Origin: Chlamydiota bacterium
Lineage (GTDB): Bacteria; Chlamydiota; Chlamydiia; Chlamydiales; SLFE01
Length of the DNA: 8,924 nucleotides
Assembly (NCBI GenBank): GCA_011065065.1
Contig: JAAKFL010000075.1
Span: forward strand, 1 to 8,924
Direction of reading: 5' to 3'
In this document: one piece after another, positions 1-5,253 of the stretch
Numbering within the stretch: position 1 is the stretch's first letter
Layout: each line of letters starts with the position of its first letter
Made by a program: the position numbers and the translations under genes
The notes under the pieces: generated by a model
Told to the model about the DNA's origin: nothing
Seen by the model: only the letters and a program-made list of their open reading frames with translations
Databases searched by the model: none

Positions 1-101
1 CCATCTACCCTTTGAATAAATCGCTCTTCTTCATTTTGTCCCATCAAAGATGAAGAGACAAAAATAAAAGCTAAAAATAAAAATTTACAATATACTTTCA
101 T
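1..101 (-). CDS. N-terminal fragment of an exported protein (partial, divergent gene)
   Basis: Reading the minus strand from an ATG at 101-99, the frame stays open to the window edge (33 codons plus 2 bases). The product starts MKVYCKFLFLAFIFVSSSLMG and continues QNEEERFIQRVDG. A short basic start, a hydrophobic stretch at about residues 6-20 and small residues before a polar segment make a convincing Sec signal peptide, with likely cleavage near residue 21. There is no lipobox cysteine, so a soluble periplasmic or outer-membrane protein is more likely than a lipoprotein. A weak purine stretch (GGAA) precedes the ATG. The gene is transcribed away from the efflux operon and shares the 102-280 intergenic region with it. 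Too little is visible to name a family. A chance ORF is possible, but the textbook signal peptide argues against it. Confidence 0.6.
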   Translation of the reverse strand, partial: MKVYCKFLFLAFIFVSSSLMGQNEEERFIQRVD

Positions 102-157
102 ATGATATTCCAATTATTAAATGTTCTTATTAAATATTATGATAGAATTTTTAAGAA

Positions 158-185
158 TTGATAAAGAAGACGTTTTAAATAAAAA
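158..185 (+). promoter_or_regulatory. Weak sigma70-like promoter candidate for the efflux operon
   Basis: TTGATA at 158-163 matches the -35 consensus at 5 of 6 positions. It is followed after 16 bp by TAAAAA at 180-185, which matches the -10 consensus at 4 of 6. An alternative -10 is TAGAAT at 196-201 (5 of 6), but its -35 is poor. If the first pair is used, the transcript would begin just upstream of the 197-243 hairpin and carry it in the 5' leader. In DNA this AT-rich such matches arise by chance, so this is only a candidate. Confidence 0.3.
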
Positions 186-196
186 CATAACAAAAT

Positions 197-243
197 AGAA
201 TGGACTGAATCAAAAAGTCCATCCTGTCCATCCTGTCCATTCT
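197..243. repeat. 9-bp tandem repeat (GTCCATCCT) with inverted copy
   Basis: Three consecutive 9-bp units lie at 217-225 and 226-234 (both GTCCATCCT) and 235-243 (GTCCATTCT). Upstream, AGAATGGAC at 197-205 is the exact reverse complement of the third unit. This gives a 9-bp stem with a 29-nt loop containing the other two units. The first six bases of each unit (GTCCAT) can also pair with ATGGAC at 200-205, so several hairpin registers compete. From memory, GTCCATCCT-type repeats recur between genes in unrelated bacteria, so this is probably one copy of a dispersed element. The element lies 38 bp before the TolC-like start codon and could sit in the operon's leader RNA. Confidence 0.75.
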
Positions 244-280
244 TCCCTTCAAAACCGTCTAGTGTTAAGATGAGCGATTT

Positions 281-1663
281 ATGAAAAGATCCTTTGTCTT
301 ACTATTAACTTTTTTATTGAATTCTCTTCTCGGGGAACAAACATTTACCCTTGAAGAAGCGATTGAGCGGGCTCTGACTTGCAATCGGTCTCTGATTATC
401 TCGGCCAATAACATTGAAAATGCGTTATTGGGAATTGGGATCAGTGAAACAGAATTTGATTACAAACTGGCACCGATATTGAAGACTGGTTATGGCGAGG
501 GAAAAGTTGAAGGAAAGGGATATAAATATGGGGGCGGAGTCGATTTTTCGAAGAAGTTTTTTCAAGGGACCTCTATCAATGTTAAGCCTCAAGCTTATTC
601 GACAAATGGCCAATGGTGCACAGATGTGAATGCCCGTTTAACGGTCCCGGTTTTGCGGGGATTTGGTGCCGATGTGAATTTATCAAGATTTAGGTCATCG
701 GAATTTACCTACCGATCTGCAGTTCGTCAACATTCACTCAATCAAGTCAGAATCATTCTTCAGACAATTCAATCCGTCTATGAGGTCATCAAACAGGAAG
801 AAAATTTACATATTAGTGCCGAGTCATTTGAACGCTTGGTGGGATTTCGGGATTCTGCAGAGGTGAAAGAGAGAATTGGCTTGGCTGATCAAACGGATGT
901 GCTCCGTGCCGAGATCGAGATGAAGGCTGCGGAAGTCTCTTTGGTTGCTGCAGAAGAAAAGTATCGGGAGGCCAAGGATAACCTTAAACTTGTTTTGGCT
1001 TATCCGATGGACGAGGACATTGCAGTGGAGGCTCCGCTGGAATATCATGAAAATGATTTTCATTTGGATGAAGCGATTGAGGTTTCTCTGAATCGGCGCT
1101 TAGAAATTAAGCAGGCGATTGATAAATACTGTGAAAGCAAACGGCTGAGTCGAATCGCAAAAAAACAACTTTGGCCTGATCTCAATCTTGTGTTAAATTA
1201 CGTGAATTCTGAGTGTGATGAGAGCTTTACCACCTCTGTTGTAAAATGTTGTCAGGGCACCACATGGGGTGTGGGTGTGACTTCCAATGGGAACCTCGAT
1301 TACAACGCCAATCGCTTGATGTATGAACAATCTCAGATTAGCGTGATCAATTCGCAACGGACTATCGATCAAACGCGCGATGATGTGATTAACGAGGTGA
1401 AGCGCCAAGCGATTGCCATGGATAAAGCCAGGCAGAGCATTGAATTGCGGAGGGAACAAATTGAGAAAGCACAAGAGAAATTGGAGCTCTCACAAGTGAA
1501 ATTTAATCATGGATTGATCAATAACTTTGATGTGATCGATCCAGAAAAGACAATTCGGAATTCAGAAAAAGATTTGTTGGCGGCGATAGTGGATCACATT
1601 ATAGCGGAATATCGTCTGCTTGCAGCAATGGGATTGATGGTGGGTGATGACTGCTTGGAATAA
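281..1663 (+). CDS. TolC-family outer-membrane efflux protein
   Basis: This is the outer-membrane channel and periplasmic tunnel of a tripartite exporter; the family works as a trimer. The 460-residue length is typical. A signal peptide occupies about residues 1-18 (hydrophobic FVLLLTFLL, probable cleavage after LLG). The mature protein opens with TFTLEEAIERAL, the usual start of the family. The two-repeat OEP layout is visible: barrel strands around 63-129 ending in the hallmark VPVLRGFG, a long helical stretch at 145-240, a second barrel segment at 298-345, and helices at 355-450 including FNHGLINNFDVID. Seven cysteines are present (34, 113, 284, 312, 323, 324, 458), and three cluster in the second barrel segment, which is unusual. 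It is the first gene of the operon, overlaps the adaptor gene by 17 nt and is presumably expressed with it. The family is secure; the substrate is not known. Confidence 0.93.
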   Translation: MKRSFVLLLTFLLNSLLGEQTFTLEEAIERALTCNRSLIISANNIENALLGIGISETEFDYKLAPILKTGYGEGKVEGKGYKYGGGVDFSKKFFQGTSINVKPQAYSTNGQWCTDVNARLTVPVLRGFGADVNLSRFRSSEFTYRSAVRQHSLNQVRIILQTIQSVYEVIKQEENLHISAESFERLVGFRDSAEVKERIGLADQTDVLRAEIEMKAAEVSLVAAEEKYREAKDNLKLVLAYPMDEDIAVEAPLEYHENDFHLDEAIEVSLNRRLEIKQAIDKYCESKRLSRIAKKQLWPDLNLVLNYVNSECDESFTTSVVKCCQGTTWGVGVTSNGNLDYNANRLMYEQSQISVINSQRTIDQTRDDVINEVKRQAIAMDKARQSIELRREQIEKAQEKLELSQVKFNHGLINNFDVIDPEKTIRNSEKDLLAAIVDHIIAEYRLLAAMGLMVGDDCLE

Positions 1664-3080
1664 AGGGATTTTGATTGGACTATGGGTCGTGTTGATGGGA
1701 GGAATCATTTATAAAATGATTCCTGAAAAGTCATCTTCTCAGCCCTGGCTAGCGACAGCCGAGAAAAGGAGTTTTGATGTCGATGTGAGGTCAGTGGGAG
1801 TCCTTGAGGCGGAAAATTCGTTGGTTGTTTTTTCTTCGATTCGCGGAGATCAAGGGAAAATCATTGAACTCATCTCAGATGGTAAACATGTGGAAAAAGA
1901 CGAGTTGCTTGTTCGTTTGGATCCCACTCCATTTGAATTAAAACTCTTTGAAATTGAAGCCAAGATTCGCGAACAAGAAGCGATCATATCGGCTCTTGAG
2001 AATGCAGTCGATATGGAACGAGAAAAAGCAGTTCTCGAAGAAAGAACGGCGAAATATGAGATGAAAAATGCGCAAATTGAGCACGTTAAGATTGTCGATG
2101 GGGATGGCCCCATGGAAATCGCAAAGCTCAAGTCCGCTCTTGACAAAGCTCAAAACCAATATGATGAATTCAAATCGTACGAAGCTGATTTGGATCAATT
2201 AGAACAGAAAGGATTTTTGAGTGCGGGAGAAAAACGGCAGGCGTTAAAAAAATTGGAAGACGCACGAGAAACTTATGAAGCTGCCAAGATGCAGCACGAT
2301 AGTTACGTTGAGTATGTTTATCCCTTGCAGGTTAAAAAAGCAGAAGTGGGGCTAAAAAAAGCGCGACTCAAATTATATGACACAGCTAAATCGGCTGCTT
2401 ATCGTGTTGTAAAAGCAGAAGAAACTCTTGAGCAGCATTTATTGGGGTTAGATTATCTTGTCAGTCAACGTCAGGAGGCGTTAAGAGAGCTAGCATTGAC
2501 AGAAATTAAAGCGCCGACTCCAGGCATGGCGGTGTTGCGCGAAGAGTATCGGTCTGGGGAACGAAGGCGTCCTCGTGTTGGCGATGTGGTCCTGAAAAAT
2601 CAACCATTGTTAAATCTTCCTGATATGTCATCTTCCATTGTCAAAACCAAGGTTCGCGAAGTGGATCTCCATAAAATTGCCGTGGGAAAAATCGCCAGCA
2701 TCGAGATTGATGCTTATCCTGATTTGAAACTTGATGGAGAAGTGGTGGCCATCGGAGTTCTCGCGGTCTCGGGACGCCATCAGGATGATGAAAAGGTCTT
2801 TGAAGTCACTATCAGATTGACCGAATCAGACTCAAAACTTCGCCCTGGAATGACAGCGCGAGTCACCATTCATTCTGAAAGTGTAAATGAGAAACTGACT
2901 GTTCCTCTTCATGCGATTTTCACACGCAATAACACCACTTATTGTTATAAAAAATCGTTTGGATCATTCAAGTCTGTTCCCATTTCCATGGGACCGCATA
3001 ATGAAAACTGGTCAGAAGTATTGGAGGGTCTTGATGAAGGGGACCAAATTGCTTTGATAGATCCCGAGCAGATGCCATGA
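1647..3080 (+). CDS. HlyD/MacA-like periplasmic adaptor (membrane fusion protein)
   Basis: This adaptor is anchored in the inner membrane and would link the permease to the TolC-like channel. I chose the ATG at 1647 (477 aa) over the GTG one codon earlier at 1644; either overlaps the TolC-like gene. A single transmembrane anchor spans about residues 6-24 (ILIGLWVVLMGGIIY). The lipoyl-type domain is split into halves at about 66-93 (ending LLVRLDPTPF) and 285-325 (TEIKAPTPGMAVL, then VGDVVLKNQPLL). Between them is a long coiled-coil hairpin at about 94-284, interrupted near 150-156 and 220-230. The beta-barrel follows at 329-410, ending LRPGMTARVTI, then a membrane-proximal domain at 411-473. 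E. coli MacA is about 371 residues, so this is long, mostly because of the hairpin. Near the hairpin tip, D181-x3-L185-x6-S192 matches the spacing of the RLS docking motif, with Asp in place of Arg. The ATPase gene begins within its stop codon. Confidence 0.9.
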   Translation: MTAWNKGILIGLWVVLMGGIIYKMIPEKSSSQPWLATAEKRSFDVDVRSVGVLEAENSLVVFSSIRGDQGKIIELISDGKHVEKDELLVRLDPTPFELKLFEIEAKIREQEAIISALENAVDMEREKAVLEERTAKYEMKNAQIEHVKIVDGDGPMEIAKLKSALDKAQNQYDEFKSYEADLDQLEQKGFLSAGEKRQALKKLEDARETYEAAKMQHDSYVEYVYPLQVKKAEVGLKKARLKLYDTAKSAAYRVVKAEETLEQHLLGLDYLVSQRQEALRELALTEIKAPTPGMAVLREEYRSGERRRPRVGDVVLKNQPLLNLPDMSSSIVKTKVREVDLHKIAVGKIASIEIDAYPDLKLDGEVVAIGVLAVSGRHQDDEKVFEVTIRLTESDSKLRPGMTARVTIHSESVNEKLTVPLHAIFTRNNTTYCYKKSFGSFKSVPISMGPHNENWSEVLEGLDEGDQIALIDPEQMP

Positions 3081-3724
3081 ATGTTGTAGAGTTGAATTCT
3101 GTATGGAAAATATATCCTCACAAATCATCAGATGTTGTCGCCCTCAAAAATATTCATCTGAATATCCGAAAGGGAGAATTTATGGCTCTTATGGGCCCAT
3201 CGGGATCGGGAAAATCCACACTGATGCACCTCATCGGCTGTTTGGATCGTCCCACCCGTGGTGATCTTAAAATTCAGGGAGAATCAGTTCAAAACGCTAA
3301 CGATGCTCAATTGTCACATCTTCGGTCAAAATCCATTGGCTTTGTTTTTCAATCGTTTCACTTAATTCCCCAACTAACCGTTTTGGAAAACGTCAATTTA
3401 CCCTTTTACTACAATCAAAAATCTCCTAAAGGTGAGGCAGTCTTAGATCAAGTGGGACTGAACCATCGCATGGACCATTATCCTTCGGAGTTATCGGGAG
3501 GAGAAAGGCAGCGAGTGGCGATTGCCCGGGCTCTCGCCGGAGATCCCTTAATCATTTTGGCTGATGAACCGACGGGAAATCTCGATACTGAAACCGGCGA
3601 TACGATTCTGAATCTTTTAGAAGATCTTCATAAAGCGGGAAAAACCATCCTTATGGTGACACATGACCCTCATGTTGCGCAAAGAAGCCAGAAAATCATT
3701 CATATGAAAGATGGTGAGCTATGA
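3077..3724 (+). CDS. ABC transporter ATP-binding protein, LolD/MacB type
   Basis: This is the cytoplasmic ATPase that drives the exporter. All core motifs are intact in 215 residues: Walker A GPSGSGKST (40-48), Q-loop glutamine 92 in VFQSFHLIPQLTVLENV, signature LSGGERQRVAIARAL (139-153), Walker B with the DEPTGNLD block (163-170, catalytic E164) and the H-loop histidine 196. The FHLIPQLTVLENV and DEPTGNLD wording is typical of the MacB/LolD/FtsE subclass. The stretch between ENVNLPF and the signature is several residues shorter than I expect for LolD-type proteins. The start overlaps the adaptor stop as ATGA, and its own stop overlaps the permease start in the same way, so translation of all three is probably coupled. 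E. coli MacB carries this domain fused to the permease; here it is a separate chain. LolD is the nearest alternative name, but the adaptor and TolC neighbours favour export. Confidence 0.95.
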   Translation: MNVVELNSVWKIYPHKSSDVVALKNIHLNIRKGEFMALMGPSGSGKSTLMHLIGCLDRPTRGDLKIQGESVQNANDAQLSHLRSKSIGFVFQSFHLIPQLTVLENVNLPFYYNQKSPKGEAVLDQVGLNHRMDHYPSELSGGERQRVAIARALAGDPLIILADEPTGNLDTETGDTILNLLEDLHKAGKTILMVTHDPHVAQRSQKIIHMKDGEL

Positions 3725-4830
3725 GAGCCTGTATTCAATCTCTCATGATGCATAAGTTTCGCTCTTTTCTGAGTGTTCTCGGTGTTCTCATTGGCGTCGC
3801 CTCTCTGATCACCATGCTCTCCATCGGAGAAGGAACGAAGCAGGAATCTCTGGAACAGATTGAGAGCCTTGGGATACATAACATTTATCTCAAGTCAGTG
3901 GGAAAAAAGCCCATTGGCGAGCTGCCAGATATTCCGGGGATTACTTTGGTTGTTCCGATTTCTCGGGTCAATTTAAGAATTTCAGCATCGCTCAAAGACA
4001 TCCATCCTGAAATTTTGATGACTGCGACTCATTTGCAGCATATCCTTAATCTTGACACGCAACAAGGAAGATTTCTTTGCGATATGGACAGCACACATAA
4101 GCAAAAAGTCTGTGTGATTGGGGCTGAGGTGTCGCAAAAACTGGGCCCCAAAGGGACAGTTGGTCAAACTTTGCGTATCGGAAATTCTGAACATCTAATA
4201 GTGGGTGTTCTTTCCAGACAAACATCGACTAAGAAGAAGGGAAAAGCTTTTTCGGATCGTGACTATAATCAAACCATTTTGGTTCCATTTAGTTCAAACT
4301 CTGTTTCAGAAATGATTCTTAAGGTACAAGATAAAAATAGGATTCCACAAATGGTTGCGATGATTCGAAAAGTTCTTTCGGATAGAGAAGATGTTCAGCT
4401 TGTGATTCCTCAAGAACTGCTAAGACAGTCAGAAAAGTCACAAAGAATGTTCAACCTTGTCTTAGGATTGATTGCGGCCACATCTCTTTTAGTTGGGGGA
4501 ATTGGCATTGCCAATGTGATGATGGCCAGTGTGTATGAAAGGATTGTGGAAATTGGGATAAGGCGGGCAGTGGGAGCTACACAAGCGGATATTTTGAAGC
4601 AGTTTTTGGGGGAATCGTTGCTCCTCACCGTTGGTGGAACCATAATGGGAATTATCCTTGGAGGCATCTTATCCATTATCGTGAGTTTTATTTCCGATTG
4701 GACAACAGTCATCACACTGTGGTCGATTGTTTTGTCGTTCATTATGGCGGTAATTGTCGGAGTCTGTGCAGGCGTTTACCCAGCGCTTCAAGCTTCAAGA
4801 GTCGATCCCATCATTGCCTTACGCAGTTAA
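3721..4830 (+). CDS. MacB-type ABC permease (FtsX domain)
   Basis: This is the inner-membrane permease partner of the ATPase, 369 residues long. The fold is that of MacB without its ATPase: TM1 at about 14-35 preceded by a short cytoplasmic helix (MHKFRSFLSVLGVLIGV), a large periplasmic domain at about 40-240, TM2 at 244-268 (LVLGLIAATSLLVGGIGIAN), TM3 at 299-322 and TM4 at 331-354. After TM2, YERIVEIGIRRAVGAT (272-287) is the conserved cytoplasmic coupling segment of the family, and the C-terminus ends in the usual P-A-L-Q-A-S-R-V-D-P-I-I-A-L-R. Two cysteines in the periplasmic domain (C120, C131) could form a disulfide. The periplasmic domain looks somewhat trimmed near residues 60-90 compared with the MacB pattern I remember. 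The gene starts in an ATGA overlap with the ATPase gene and is the last gene of the operon. Confidence 0.93.
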   Translation: MRACIQSLMMHKFRSFLSVLGVLIGVASLITMLSIGEGTKQESLEQIESLGIHNIYLKSVGKKPIGELPDIPGITLVVPISRVNLRISASLKDIHPEILMTATHLQHILNLDTQQGRFLCDMDSTHKQKVCVIGAEVSQKLGPKGTVGQTLRIGNSEHLIVGVLSRQTSTKKKGKAFSDRDYNQTILVPFSSNSVSEMILKVQDKNRIPQMVAMIRKVLSDREDVQLVIPQELLRQSEKSQRMFNLVLGLIAATSLLVGGIGIANVMMASVYERIVEIGIRRAVGATQADILKQFLGESLLLTVGGTIMGIILGGILSIIVSFISDWTTVITLWSIVLSFIMAVIVGVCAGVYPALQASRVDPIIALRS

Positions 4831-4847
4831 CTCTTATGCGTCTTAAC

Positions 4848-4993
4848 AATTTAACCGCGAAGATCGCGAAGACCGCGAAGATGCGCGAAGACGTATCTTC
4901 TCTTTAATCTATCTTTAACAAACTGTCCTTAAAAGGTTTTTGAAAGTTAGATTCAAGTAAAAACACGTCTTCGCGCATCTTCGCGGTTAAATT
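4848..4993. repeat. Inverted intergenic repeat with 9-bp CGCGAAG units
   Basis: The left arm (4848-4894) and right arm (4965-4993) are reverse complements. The inner 23 bp match perfectly (4872-4894 against 4965-4987). The outer 15 bp of the right arm (4979-4993) also match 4848-4862 exactly. The left arm is 18 bp longer because it carries two extra units: ACCGCGAAG (4854-4862), ATCGCGAAG (4863-4871), ACCGCGAAG (4872-4880), then ATGCGCGAAG (4881-4890). The 70-nt centre (4895-4964) is AT-rich. In RNA this would form a long stem with an 18-nt bulge just after the permease stop. There is no T-run directly after it, so it is not a classical terminator, though it could protect the operon mRNA's 3' end. 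From memory, CGCGAAG repeats of this kind are dispersed between genes in many unrelated bacteria. No target-site duplication is evident. Confidence 0.85.
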
Positions 4994-5113
4994 TCTAAAA
5001 TACATGGCTTAACAGTTCTTGTTAAAAAAATCTCTAACGATTTATTTTCAAATATCTATGTGATATAGGGTACTAGGGTATCGAGTAGTCAAGGCGCTAG
5101 TGAAATACTCGCA

Positions 5114-5148
5114 GCCCCAAAATAAATGGGTCTTAGGGGTATTTTTTT
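5114..5148 (+). terminator. Weak rho-independent terminator candidate
   Basis: GCCCC at 5114-5118 can pair with GGGGT at 5136-5140 (four G-C pairs and one G-U, 17-nt loop), and seven T follow at 5142-5148. The position suits ending transcription of the efflux operon before the helicase promoter. The stem is short and the loop large, so this is only a candidate. A separate upstream hairpin, CGAGTA (5082-5087) with TACTCG (5106-5111), may contribute. Confidence 0.3.
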
Positions 5149-5209
5149 AGAAATGACTATAATTCAAAGACTTATGTAGATGAAAAGGTGGTTAAAACAG
5201 GTGAAAATG

Positions 5210-5218
5210 TGTTATAAT
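5210..5218 (+). promoter_or_regulatory. Extended -10 promoter of the helicase gene
   Basis: TGT followed by TATAAT (5213-5218) is a perfect extended -10 element (TGn-TATAAT). The -35 is poor: the best candidate is TTAAAA at 5192-5197, with only 15 bp of spacing, which fits an extended -10 promoter that does not need a strong -35. Transcription would start near 5225, leaving a leader of about 30 nt before the ATG at 5254. A second TATAAT at 5158-5163 lacks both the TG and a -35. Confidence 0.55.
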
Positions 5219-5253
5219 ATTATTTAGTATTTAACAAATGAGTGAAGTAAGAG

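Larger units (their letters stand above)
102..280. other. Divergent intergenic region
   Basis: This AT-rich 179-bp gap separates the divergent signal-peptide gene from the efflux operon, so it should carry promoters for both. It contains a 9-bp tandem repeat with an inverted partner (197-243) and a weak plus-strand promoter candidate (158-185). A TATGAT box at 138-143 has no good -35 partner. No strong Shine-Dalgarno sequence precedes the ATG at 281; the nearest purine run is AAGATGAG, ending 8 bases upstream. Confidence 0.6.
4831..5253. other. Intergenic region between efflux operon and helicase gene
   Basis: This 423-bp gap has no convincing protein gene. From left to right it holds a CGCGAAG-type repeat element in inverted arrangement (4848-4993), an AT-rich spacer, a short tandem octamer and overlapping small hairpins (5066-5148) ending in a run of seven T, and an extended -10 promoter for the helicase gene (5210-5218). 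Tiny frames of 23 codons (plus strand, 4836-4907) and 33 codons (minus strand, 5005-4904) read through the repeat arms and are judged repeat-derived. Confidence 0.7.

Noticed and set aside
425..4742. Minus-strand open frames of 62-110 codons across the efflux operon
   Set aside because: They lie wholly antisense to four well-supported genes and have no recognisable features.
4836..4907. 23-codon frame on the plus strand (MRLNNLTAKIAKTAK...) just after the permease stop, in a longer alternative frame from 4698
   Set aside because: Almost all of it is the left arm of the CGCGAAG repeat, with no clear ribosome site. It is better explained as translated repeat.
4848..4993. Transposon-like (MITE) or CRISPR interpretation of the inverted repeat
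   Set aside because: No target-site duplication or transposase is evident, and the 9-bp units have no spacers between them.
4848..4993. Classical rho-independent terminator at the inverted repeat
   Set aside because: The loop is about 70 nt and the right arm is followed by AATTTCTAAAA rather than a T-run.
4904..5005. 33-codon frame on the minus strand (MYFRNLTAKMREDV...)
   Set aside because: It reads through the right arm and AT-rich centre of the same inverted repeat. No ribosome site or recognisable domain was seen.
5066..5140. tRNA-like stretch (CGAGTAGTCAAGGCGC resembles the D-arm of a Ser/Leu tRNA)
   Set aside because: The D-stem does not pair, there is no 7-nt anticodon loop on a 5-bp stem, no GTTCGA-type T-loop and no acceptor stem.
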